The notes below the pieces were generated by a model. It ran no database searches. It worked only from the letters and a program-made list of their open reading frames with translations, and was not told where the DNA came from. The position numbers were made by a program, and so were the translations under genes. DNA of 64,000 nt, from contig OX387202.1 of the NCBI GenBank assembly GCA_947561715.1, positions 7,205,001-7,269,000 of the forward strand, given 5' to 3'. Every line of letters begins with the position of its first letter. Within the stretch, counting starts at the first letter, position 1. Source of the stretch: Ascidia mentula (Eukaryota; Chordata; Ascidiacea; Phlebobranchia; Ascidiidae). This document shows, one piece after another, positions 38,435-50,700 of this stretch.

Positions 38435-38510
38435 CTGCGTCGCATCAGCAAAGACAACAATCAATTATTACATCACAAACAAATTACCACGTCACATGCA
38501 GATGACATGC

Positions 38511-38546
38511 CAAAGCAGAATTACCTGATCAAAGCAGAATTACCTG
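38511..38546. repeat. Micro-duplication at A/B unit junction
   Basis: CAAAGCAGAATTACCTG occurs twice in tandem, then the sequence switches to CGGTAAGC, the start of the unit. Only one copy is present at 56,573-56,591 in unit C. CTG is shared by both parents of the junction (29963-29965 and ACCTGAT), a microhomology. Confidence 0.85.
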
Positions 38547-39133
38547 CGGTAAGCAAACTAAACAGTACGGATGGTGCAAATGTTTATTATTATAGTAAAC
38601 TGCATGTAGGAGAACTGTTTTAACCCATTACGTCTCTTCAGGGCAGCTTGGTTACTGACTCTTTTTTAACATTTTGCAGTCATTTTAATCGTTTAAAATA
38701 AGTAATTTAAATTTGTTTTGATGTCGCTAATTATTTTTCATTGAGAATTCAAAAGCTTCCACGTAAGGTTGAATGCAGATCGCATGAAAGTTGTAACATT
38801 GTGGCTGTGGATAAAGCCAGGCTTAAAGTATTAGCAGATGGTTCATAATGGTAGAAAACTTACTGCGTGGGTAGAAACAATGTTAGGATTGTTTCGGTAT
38901 GTTAGTTGTGTAAATAGAGAGTTATGTTCTGTTATATTTGCCGGTGCTGGATATGGTTTTATTTTTATTTCGCGTACAATTATATTGTCAATTAGTTACT
39001 GTTGTGCCTGGGACAAATGATGCACTTCAGGCGATAGATGGCAGCGTATGATGAATCTTCGGCAAATAACGCCTCAGTCTGAGATTCAATTTTTATGAAT
39101 ATTTTGATCGTTTATAGAAAAATTTTCTGTTTA

Positions 39134-39183
39134 ATGCCAACTTTCGGTCTCCTTTAAAGTTTCAAATTTCCTCAAAAACTGGA
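39134..39183 (-). pseudogene. Possible older relic of a CPI-gene exon
   Basis: ATGCCAACTTTCGGTCTCCTTT... to CTCAAAAACT lines up with ATACCAACCTTTGGTCTCCTT... to CCCAAAGAAGC of exon 12 (38,038 onwards), and TTTATTGCGGTTGC recurs at 39,588 as it does after exon 12. Similarity is moderate and by eye. The same segment recurs at 48,321-48,370. Confidence 0.35.
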
Positions 39184-40666
39184 TGTCTTTTCACAATTTT
39201 TAACATACACTTTTTATGTGTAAATATTTTTTTTTTGCGTGCCGAACATTTGGGAAAAATTGTCGAGCGTGTCGAATAGTAAAAATGTCGTATCTGGTAA
39301 CTAACGCATGGCTAATTTCGATTACAGATATTTGCATAAATTTGGAATACACGTTAAAATAACCACAAAACAATTAAAAACCTTGCATGTTGTAGGTAGG
39401 CTGCTATGTCTCTTTTTAAGGTCCGATTGAACGAAAAATGGTACTTGTTCAGTAACAATGCCACGTGTTCGGTAACAATGCTCTATGTATGGAAACAATA
39501 GTTAGTTTTAGGCTTAACGCGCTTATTCACTAAACGTTAAAGCAAGTGTTGGTTGGTTGGTTTTTGCATGGATTTTGTCCAAAAATTTATTGCGGTTGCG
39601 TTTTTTTAGCAATCTAAACAGTCAAATTTATTTTGGGTGGGGATCCCAACCGACACTGCCATAAGTTTTCAACACTACGTAACCGTTCAGTTAAAAGCTG
39701 TTGTTTGATAGTGACTCGAATTACAAATTTCTTCCCAAAAAGTTGTTTGCGTTTTGAAATTAAACGACTTATACTAGCACAGGCAAAAAAAATTGACACT
39801 ACATGTTAAAAGGAGAATCCTTGCCGTCCAATCTTTGAAAAAATAAACTTAGTAAGATCGATGTGAATGTTGCAAGATTGGCGATACGTTAGGCTAAATT
39901 GAGTAACTATAGTAATTCAATTTACGGACTTTGGTTGATAACAATAGCGTTGACCTGTTCGTGGTACTATATACTGGTAACTTAAAATGTATTCACGCCG
40001 CCTGTGTCGAACAGTGGCGTCGCGTGTCGACCAGCGTCGTCGCGTGTGAGTGGCGAAAAGGCATAAATCGACACCCTGGCTGCTTTAAAGTGACTTCGGA
40101 AGTGCTTTTTGTATTTTGCTCTAACACATTGTTCACAAATAACTTTATGCGAAAGGGTTCCTGTATTTATGCAGGAATAATACCCTTTACAGCATCTTTG
40201 GTATACTTTACAAGCATGTCTGACTAAACTTTTTATCACCATTCAACATTCCAAATGAGTAAACCGTGAATATTTTATGACGAACTCGATCGAAGTACAT
40301 GATGATTTTCCGTTGTGACAATATTCTTTCTTATACCTGTTTACTATCAAAATTTCCCAAGCCGGCATTTTATTTACGTCATATAGCAGTCATTCGATGC
40401 CTGCAAAAAAGAGAAAAGAGCAACCAGGAAATAACGCAATTGTAACAATGGGATCAATCACCCTTCGGTTTCGCTAGGATATCCCATCTGTTTTATGACA
40501 TATTGCTGTCGGGATTTACGGTTTGCTACAAAAGCGTAAAATTTTACAGGCGTATATGCAGCTACAAACAAGACGAAATAAATATAATGTATATGTTGTT
40601 GTAGATTGACATTGTCACCGAAACTTTAACAATTAAGCTTGCAGTAAGTTAAGTGAAGTAATAATC

Positions 40667-43600
40667 ATGTTTAATACGGAAGCGATGGTTTTGGGAACGA
40701 CCGACCTCATCGTTTTTGCAAGTATGTGAAAAAAGTCATCAGCACAAGACTTTCAATTTTCAACATGTTTGTATTTTTAGTTTTGCTCGCCGTGTCTTTG
40801 GCAATTGGACTGTTCCACGCATTCAGGGATCGAAACAAAACGAACACAGATAACTATTACTTCGGTGGTCGCAGAATGTCCTATGTAAGTAATTTAAACG
40901 CTCGGCCTATAGAGCCAATAAGTGATTTGCATTGTTGGAAGTGTGGCGGAGACACTTTTTCTAAGGTGTTTTATGAAACGAAAGCGTTTGTAGCGCATTT
41001 ATATACGTATTGAAATATCTGGTAATTTCACAAGAAGTTTTTAATGGATCAATTATAACGTCATTGGTACATTATATTCCTGAACTGCATAGGGTGATTC
41101 CTGTAGTCATTTTTCACATTTCTCAAGACATTAGTATATTTTAGTTCAGATCAGTAAACACAACAAACCTCCATATTTTCAGATTCCTGTGGGATTATCA
41201 ATTTCGGTCACTTTTATATCAGCCATCACAGTGATTGGTTTTCCCACCGAGGCTTATGGATATGGGAGTATATTGATATGGTATGCGTTCCCTGCTGCAG
41301 CTGGTAACTTTATTGCATGTGTTTATTATATTCCATTGGTTCATAAACTTCGACTGGACTCCATATATAAGGTAAGGCAGTATTACAGGTATAACAATGT
41401 TCAAAATGCAATTTCCATGCATTTTGTGCACGCTTTGTCATATCATCCTATAATGCGTATAAGTTTAGTTGAACAACAAAACCTGCAGATGATAATGCTG
41501 TGAAATAAATATTATTTTCTATGGCAGTTCGCAAATATTTTAAAACCTACTTTGAAGTTCAAGACGGTGTATAACCTTCATTAATTCTCTCTTCCTTATC
41601 TCTTCTTCAGTATTTAGAAATGAGATTTAACAGAAAGATGAGACTGCTTGCTTCTTGCATTTCAATCTTTTCATTAGTAAGAAACATTTTTTGTGGTAAA
41701 TGTCATAATTAACTAAACGCATTGCTGTATTTTGTATGGGCAGATCTTTTACTACAGCGTAGCCATCTATATACCTTCTCTCGCCTTTAGTGCGGTTACT
41801 CCAATTGGATTAAAATGGACAATATTTTTGACCAGCATAGTCTGCATTGTTTATACAACCTTGGTAAGTTTTTGTTTGTGCGACTTTTTTGGGGGTTTGT
41901 AGCTTTTTCCTTCTCAGGGAGGAATGAAGGCTGTTGTTTGGACGGACACCATCCAATATTTTGTTATGTTTGCTGGTGCATTAATGGCGCTCGTTAAATC
42001 TACAATAGATGTTGGTGGGTTTGGTCGGGTGTGGGAAGCTCTGGAAAGGGGAAACAGGCAAACTGCAACAAAGTAAGCCTTTTGCCATAGTGTTGGATGT
42101 GTTGTATTTGGTATTTAACATTCTAATCACTCCGTGAACTTTGGACACGTCGAAGATACTTTATTTTGGAAAGGCGACTCACGCATTTTAGATCACTTAC
42201 GATTTTTAGAATGCGAACTATATTCGCAAATTACGGAAATGTGCACGCGTACACTGTGCTGCGGACGATACGCTCCCCAGCACGAAATAATTATTTCCCG
42301 CCACCACAGTGATATTGTTGTCAACGTCTTGTGACGTAATAACCACCTACATTCTCATTGTTCTGCCTGTGTAATGTTGAGGCTGCTGTAATGAGTCTTG
42401 ATGTGCTTTTAATATTCTATTTGAATAGGTGTGGTCAGAAAATCTTTTAAAATCACAACTTAGGAAATGATTTCGAAATTGTTGCCCACACGGGTTAAAA
42501 AACTCAAAACTAGCAGCTTTCATCGACTTGTTTGACTCTTCGATTATTAAACCTATGTATGTAATTTACTACATTCATTTTATTTTACACTTGCAGCTTT
42601 AGATTTGATCCTACTTTTCCCTATACAATATGGGCGATTGTGATTGGTCAAACAGTGTCCTTCTGTAGAATAACCTGCATCAATCAAGCATCTACACAAC
42701 GCTACTTGTCTTGCAAGTCTGTAAGGGAATCGCAAATGTAAGTGGTGATGGAGCAAATTCTTATATTCTTTTACATGACACGAAATGCTTGAGAATATAA
42801 TGTCAGCTAGGTTATTAGAAATAAACTTACTCATAACGTCCCCAACTGCTGTGTCAAGCAACTAGGCAAAAATAAAAAGCTGATTTGGCTGGGAGTTTAA
42901 AGATTAGTAGACACGTGACTTAAAGTGTATGCGACACAGTCATAGTAACTTCGCGTAAAATTAAAGGTAAATCCACAACAAACAAATTTCTAAAGTTTTT
43001 CGGTTCAACGACAACTTAATAAAATAGAAAATTGTAGTAAAAGTAACAACGGTCAAAAGTTGTAAACCAGTTTTGCTGTAGCGTTATGCAAGGAAGTCGC
43101 ATCAGAAAAAGGCTTTGTTTGCATAGGAAAAGTGCCTTATATTGAAAATACCGAATAGTTGCAAAAAATTGAAGAACCCCCTAAATTACGTTGCCACAAG
43201 GGCCAGGGCAAGCTATGACATCACAAACAAAACGGTCACTGTGACGTCACAAACCAAATTTACAAACCATTTTATCTCTGTATATTGGCAAACCAAGAGG
43301 TACGGCAGCAACATTACTCCGGGATCGTGCGTTTCTTCGTTTAGTGATGTCATATTGACGTGATTTTTTGTGTAATGTCATAGCTTTAACATCACCTTTA
43401 TGGTGACGCAATCTAATGTTCCTACTATTTCTAATCATAATTGATACTGCGAAAAATACCTTAGTGGTGTGATTGTGGCGAATACTTATTGGCGCTAAAT
43501 AAACCAAAAGGAGTTAGATAGACGGAGTTTATTTGACGTTAGTGAATATTCCACTGCAGTTTGTATAGTTTTTTGGAACAGCATTCAATTTCAGTTTTAT

Positions 43601-45894
43601 TTATATGCTTTGTTAATTCAAGTATAGCTTTTAGTGGTTTATAATGCAATAAACTGATGCTTGTATAGGCGGAATCGATTCTTCTAGCATTTCTAATAAA
43701 CTACCTGACATCAATCTGAAGAAATTTTATTGTAACAGCTTAATTCCTACCTTATACTGGTTTCGTTGGTTTCAAGGCAATGTGTGAATGAGGGCCACTT
43801 TGTCACAAACTTGTTCCTGTTCTATTCCACAATTATTTCGTGTAAAATGATTTCCACATTTTAAAGGCAACTTGCGCTTGAAATTCAAACACGTTCCAAA
43901 ACAAATTATATTGAAGCGGTGCATTTCTTGAAAACATTTACTTTAAGCGGTCATTGCGTATCGCTTTTGTCACAAAGCTGCAACCAAAAAAGCCACAAAT
44001 TTAACTAAACAAAATCTTTTTAGAGCCGTGTTTATATCAACCATTCCAACTTGTGGTTTTTATCTCTTGTCTGCTTTGACCGGTTGCGTCATGTATGCTT
44101 ACTTTGAAGGATGTGATCCGGTAAAAGCAGGTTTAGTTGACAAACCCGATCAACTAATGCCTTATATGGTCATGTTGGTTTTCCAAAATTATCCAGGGTT
44201 GGCGGGATTGTTTGTGTCTGCTGCATTTAGTGGTGTAATGAGGTTGGTGCTGTATTTCAAACTTGACTACGTAACAAAATGGTTGACCTTTAAATACAAA
44301 ATTTAACAAAACTAATCAAGGCACCGGTTTTTGTCACAATATGAATTAATGTACGCCGAATAAGAAAGACCACAATCTCAGGTGATTTCTGAAAAAAAAG
44401 GCCACGACACCTTTCTCTTTAGAGGTGCTGATACTTTTAAAAGTCATCTATATGCTATCAAATAACAAATAAAGGCAACTTAGTGGATTACTACAGCCTG
44501 TCAGTTTAAACAGCTAGATGTAACTTCAAATCTGCCTTGTGAAACCTTATGTGTAAAATGAGTTTCCTGGTCTGTCCAATATATTTTTAACTAAATAACA
44601 ACTTATCTTGTTACTTTTGTATTAATTGCGCAGCACTGTTTCATCCGGAATAAACTCCTGTGGTTCTTTGATAATGGAAGACTTTATATTACCCAACATT
44701 CCACGCACCACCGAAGTGTCCCAAACAAAAATCAGCAAAATAACAGGTGTCAACAAATAATCTCCAGCAGTCATGCAGTTACACAATTTTAGCACATATG
44801 CGCCTCGTATAATATTTAACATAAATGATAGGTTCACAATACTCTTGTTTGTTTTGCAGTTCTAACCTTCGGGATTTTCGTCATGGGATTCACGTTTAGC
44901 ATGGAATATATTGATACAACCGTGTTTCAGCTTGGTTTTGTTGTTTTTGGTTGCCTGGGCGGCCCAATTTTTGCCGTCTTTACCCTTGGAATATATTTTC
45001 CTTGGTGCACAACTTTGGTGAATAGTAAATCTCTTTCGTAACTAATAAGTAACGCAAATAAATATAAAAACTACAGTGATGACAACATCAACGTACAATT
45101 ATTTGTATTAGGGAGCGTTTATTGGACAAGCTGTGAGTACGATCTTTATGGCTTGGGTTGCTCTGAGTGCTTCATTTTACGGAAGACCGCCTGAAAAATA
45201 TTCTTTTATTCCCACCTCAACGGACATGTGCAGTTTTTCGAATTATAATCAAACATTTTACGAAAACAAAACAGAATACGAATTAACAACAAAAGTTTCA
45301 ACCTTAAGCACACAAGCTGAAGAAAGGTAAGAAGTGGTTTAAATTATTCCGATTAAAAAAGTGATTCATAGTTTCCTAAACACTGTTTGACACTGAAAAT
45401 TACTATTTCGTTATTCACTAAAACCATTTGCAAAATGTCAATACACCAACAATGTTCAGCAGTAGTCTGATAGAAATCATAAGTGGGCTATTTGCTCGTG
45501 GGTGTTTTGGTAATACTAAGCAAACACATTTTTAGGACTTTCCTCCAGGAGACACTATTTGCTGTGACTTTTAATTATTATTCACTCATTGCAATTGTTG
45601 TAGCAATTTTTGTGGCCATGGTTGTATCCTTCATTACAGGTAACTATGTAATGCCGATCTTTATAAACATAAACAAACCACTTTGTTTTTGAACTAAAAG
45701 GTCCAAGCAAAGCCGAAGAAATGAATCCCAGACTCTTCGTTCCACTCGTCAGCAACAAGTATTTTCCGCTGAGTTGGCGAAAGTTTTTTCGCTTTGGGGT
45801 ACCTGAGGAGTCCGCTAATATTAAGATTATAGCCAACGAATTGGAAGACCTCTTCCCTGTGAATGCAATCAGCCACAGAAATGCGCATTTTTAA
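40667..45894 (+). CDS. SLC5 Na+-coupled monocarboxylate transporter-like, copy B
   Basis: Same 13-exon structure and splice sites as copy A, all exons open. Starts MFNTEAMVLGTTDLIVFA. Differs from A at scattered residues (LLSALTGC for LLATLTGC, LTFGIFVMGF for LTYGILVMGF, GPSKAEE for APNKAEE, LSWRKFF for LSLRKFF) and is nearly identical to copy C. A C-to-T change at the codon equal to A's Gln (CAA) gives TAA at 45892-45894, so the protein ends ...SHRNAHF, 610 residues. Intron 6 has lost both ends of the hAT element seen in A. Two of the differences from A are in membrane helices, so a change in transport properties is possible but not shown. Confidence 0.92.
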
Positions 45895-46955
45895 TCAGAG
45901 ATAAACTCACCCTGCCAACTTTAACTTTGTTTTAGCAAGAAGTCAGTGAATTCCATGTAGATTAATATAAATTGAAAAGCATATAATTTTTTTTTGAAAA
46001 TTCTTTCGTCTATTGGTGTTAATAACACAAGAAACAAGTGTTCAGAATACAAAGAAGATTTATTCTTGAATTAAACGCTACTGCATGGTCTCAAAAAATA
46101 AACAAATTGGAATAATATTTGTTAAGACTTGGGGAGATATGACGACGCAAAAACACACGATTCAATCGCAATTTCATTGTGACGCAAATACAATAAGCAG
46201 AAATAATGTGACAATTATACTTTTCTCGATTAAACCTGATCTATCATTAGACTTGCAAGGCCTCCTATACAATAAAACGCTCGTTTGCGATTTTCGGGTA
46301 ATTTACAAGTGTGCCAGTGTCGCGTTTTTGTCGCCAAACGCAAAGCAGTTAATAAACAGTGGCAAAATTATAAGTGCTTTCGAATAAGAACAGAAACTTT
46401 CGAAAAGGCAAAATATGTTTTACAATGACTAACTTACTTTTGTACAAGACTTAACATTAAAACCTTTCCTTTGGGGATTCAACATCATTTATACTCAAGT
46501 TTGGTTTTAATAAGAAAGGAAAAATTCTTCTCCAAACGCAAAAGGAGCATTCGCATCCATGAAGTCCAAAAAAGTTAAACAAAATTTTTTTAAGTTACCG
46601 TTTTTTTGAGTTGTGCTTCTAGGTTTTCTAAACCCAAAATAAATGAACTTAAGTAACAAACACAAATAAAAATGTTGCTCGTTGGCAAAAAGCGAAGCAA
46701 AAAAATACGAAAAATATGCATTTGTGGACGCGTTATGGGAAAAATTTAAAAACATCACAAGAACAGAACTCGTTTTGAAACAGAAACTCCCTGATCATTT
46801 TTGGTGCAAGACTTATGTTGTTATTCAGGGTGAACTCTCGTTTTTGTGATCCACAAAATAGCGGTGAAGCCAAGTCACAGCGCCCCCGTGTGATAGAAAA
46901 CACCGCAACAATTTTGCCACCAGAGCCCAACAGAGAGCAATTAGGAATGATCGAT

Positions 46956-47621
46956 TCAGTGCTTATCTGAAAAGTGATAAAATGTTTTACAATCATACAC
47001 ATATCGACATAAAGAACATTAGATAATTTTCTAGACAAACAATACAAATAAATACCAGATCAGTTATATAGGCTATATTGTTTGTCTTGAAGATTTATAA
47101 AGCCCGAAGTTATGCCCCTAAGGTATAATTGTGGCTAAGACAGCACGGATCCAAAGCACCAGGTCAAAAAACCTTCCGCCGGGGATGAATATATGCGCTC
47201 TTAAATTGATCATTTTATTCAGTTTATACCAACCTTTGGTCTCCTTCACGCTTTTTGACTTCCCCAAAGAAGCTGCGCGATTTCTTACAAACGAATCTGA
47301 TCCCGATGACGTATCCAGGAATTCTACAACGTTTAATTTGTGAGATTTATTGCGGTTGCAGATCGTAATTTAATTGTTTCAAAAAATTACGCCGCACTAA
47401 TTTTTAAGTCATGGTATTTTATACGTGTCTGCATCTACTAGCGACTACGTAACACATTCTCAACAAATAAAAAATTCTTGATATAGAAGACTTATTGCTG
47501 CAGTACAAGAGAAAGGCATGTTGACCAACCATACCTCATGCAAATATAAATATCAATAATTAAAATTAAAATGCGAAGCATTTACCTGACTTTGGCCTTG
47601 CCTTGGCGTCTTTTAAATGAC
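46956..47621 (-). pseudogene. Orphan last three exons of CPI gene, unit B
   Basis: Exons at about 47586-47621, 47234-47323 and 46956-46966, matching unit A without a difference in the stretches I compared. 5'-truncated by the same junction. Together with unit A this shows the two fragments descend from one duplication and were copied again recently. Confidence 0.75.
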
Positions 47622-47697
47622 CTGCGTCGCATCAGCAAAGACAACAATCAATTATTACATCACAAACAAATTACCACGTCACATGCAGATGACATGC

Positions 47698-47733
47698 CAA
47701 AGCAGAATTACCTGATCAAAGCAGAATTACCTG
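47698..47733. repeat. Micro-duplication at B/C unit junction
   Basis: Same tandem CAAAGCAGAATTACCTG and same switch to CGGTAAGC as at 38,511. An identical junction at both places means it formed once and was then copied. Confidence 0.85.
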
Positions 47734-50700
47734 CGGTAAGCAAACTAAACAGTACGGATGGTGCAAATGTTTATTATTATAGTAAACTGCATGTAGGAGA
47801 ACTGTTTTAACCCATTACGTCTCTTCAGGGCAGCTTGGTTACTGACTCTTTTTTAACATTTTGCAGTCATTTTAATCGTTTAAAATAAGTAATTTAAATT
47901 TGTTTTGATGTCGCTAATTATTTTTCATTGAGAATTCAAAAGCTTCCACGTAAGGTTGAATGCAGATCGCATGAAAGTTGTAACATTGTGGCTGTGGATA
48001 AAGCCAGGTTTAAAGTATTAGCAGATGGTTCATAATGGTAGAAAACTTACTGCGTGGGTAGAAACAATGTTAGGATTGTTTCGGTATGTTAGTTGTGTAA
48101 ATAGAGAGTTATGTTCTGTTATATTTGCCGGTGCTGGATATGGTTTTATTTTTATTTCGCGTACAATTATATTGTCAATTAGTTACTGTTGTGCCTGGGA
48201 CAAATGATGCACTTCAGGCGATAGATGGCAGCGTATGATGAATCTTCGGCAAATAACGCCTCAGTCTGAGATTCAATTTTTATGAATATTTTGATCGAAA
48301 ATAGAAAAATTTTCTGTTTAATGCCAACTTTCGGTCTCCTTTAAAGTTTCAAATTTCCTCAAAAACTGGGTGTCTTTTCACAATTTTTAACATACACTTT
48401 TTATGTGTAAATATTTTTTTTTTTGCGTGCCGAACATTTGGGAAAAATTGTCGAGCGTGTCGAATAGTAACAATGTCGTATCTGGTAACTAACGCATGGC
48501 TAATTTCGATTACAGATATTTGCATAAATTTGGAATACACGTTAAAATAACCACAAAACAATTAAAAACCTTGCATGTTGTAGGCTGCTATGTCTCTTTT
48601 TAAGGTCCGATTGAACGAAAAATGGTACTTGTTCAGTAACAATGCCACGTGTTCGATAACAATGCTCTATGTATGGAAACAATAGTTAGTTTTAGGCTTA
48701 ACGCGCTTATTCACTAAACGTTAAAGCAAGTGTTGGTTGGTTGGTTTTTGCATGGATTTTGTCCAAAAATTTATTGCGGTTGCGTTTTTTTAGCAATCTA
48801 AACAGTCAAATTTATTTTGGGTGGGGATCCCAACCGACACTGCCATAAGTTTTCAACACTACGTAACCGTTTAGTTAAAAGCTGTTGTTTGATAGTGACT
48901 CGAATTACAAATTTCTTCCCAAAAAGTTGTTTGCGTTTTGAAATTAAACGACTTATACTAGCACAGGCAAAAAAAACTACATGTTAAAAGGAGAATCCTT
49001 GCCGTCCAATCTTTGAAAAAATAAACTTAGTAAGATCGATGTGAATGTTGCAAGATTGGCGATACGTTAGGCTAAATTGAGTAACTATAGTAATTCAATT
49101 TACGGACTTTGGTTGATAACAATAGCGTTGACCTGTTCGTGGTACTATATACTGGTAACTTAAAATGTATTCACGCCGCCCGTGTCGAACAGTGGCGTCG
49201 CGTGTCGAACAGCGTCGTCGCGTGTGAGTGGCGAAAAGGCATAAATCGACACCCTGGCTGCTTTAAAGTGACTTCGGAAGTGCTTTTTGTATTTTGCTCT
49301 AACACATTGTTCACAAATAACTTTATGCGAAAGGATTCCTGTATTTATGCAGGAATAATACCCTTTACAGCATCTTTGGTATACTTTACAAGCATGTCTG
49401 ACTAAACTTTTTATCACCATTCAACATTCCAAATGAGTAAACCGTGAGTATTTTATGACGAACTCGATCGAAGTACATGATGATTTTCCGTTGTGACAAT
49501 ATTCTTTATTATACCTGTTTACTATTAAAATTTCCCAAGCCGGCATTTTATTTACGTCATATAGCAGTCATTCGATCCGTGCAAAAAAGAGAAAAGAGCA
49601 ACCTGGAAATAACGCAATTGTAACAATGGGATCAATCACCCTTCGGTTTCGCTAGGATATCCCATCTGTTTTATGACATATTGCTGTCGGGATTTACGGT
49701 TTGCTACAAAAGCGTAAAATTTTACAGGCGTATATGCAGCCACAAACAAGACGAAATAAATATAATGTATATGTTGTTGTAGATTGACATTGTCACCGAA
49801 ACTTTAACAATTAAGCTTGCAGTAAGTTAAGTGAAGTAATAATCATGTTTAATACGGAAGCGATGGTTTTGGGAACGACCGACCTCATCGTTTTTGCAAG
49901 TATGTGAAAAAAGTCATCAGCACCAGACTTTCAATTTTCAACATGTTTGTATTTTTAGTTTTGCTCGCCGTGTCTTTGGCAATTGGACTGTTCCACGCAT
50001 TCAGGGATCGAAACAAAACGAACCCAGATAACTATTACTTCGGTGGTCGCAGAATGTCCTATGTAAGTAATTTAAACGCTCGAATCTTTTTCAGGCCTAT
50101 AGAGCCAATAAGTGATTTGCATTGTTGGAAGTGTGGCGGAAACACTTTTTCTAAGGTGTTTTATGAAACGAAAGCGTTTTTTGTAGCGCATTTATATACG
50201 TATTGAAATATCTGGTAATTGCGTCACCACACAAGAAGTTTTTAATGGATCAATTATAACGTCATTGGTACATTATATTCCTGAACTGCATAGGCTGATT
50301 CCTGTAGTAATTTTTCACATTTCTCAAGACATTAGTATATTTTAGTTCAGATCAGTAAACACAACAAACCTTCATATTTTCAGATTCCTGTGGGATTATC
50401 AATTTCGGTCACTTTTATATCAGCCATCACAGTGATTGGTTTTCCCACCGAGGCTTATGGATATGGGAGTATATTGATATGGTATGCGTTCCCTGCTGCA
50501 GCTGGTAACTTTATTGCATGTGTTTATTATATTCCATTGGTTCATAAACTTCGACTGGACTCCATATATAAGGTAAGGCAGTATTACAGGTATAACAATG
50601 TTCAAAATGTAATTTCCATGCATTTTGTGCACGCTTTGTCATATCATCCTATAATGCGTAAGTTTAGTTGAACAACAAAACCTGCTGATGATAATGCTGT

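Larger units (their letters stand above)
29966..38546. repeat. Tandem array unit A (about 8.6 kb)
   Basis: Starts CGGTAAGCAAA beside the SLC5 relic and ends at the same breakpoint sequence AATTACCTG|CGGTAAGC. Contains SLC5 copy A and the 3' end of the CPI gene on the other strand. Lacks about 1 kb (39,090-40,100) found in the upstream spacers of copies B and C. Confidence 0.9.
38547..47733. repeat. Tandem array unit B (about 9.2 kb), recombinant
   Basis: Gene body close to unit C, 3' flank close to unit A; see the finding at 46,002-46,017. Ends at the same junction as unit A. Confidence 0.9.
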
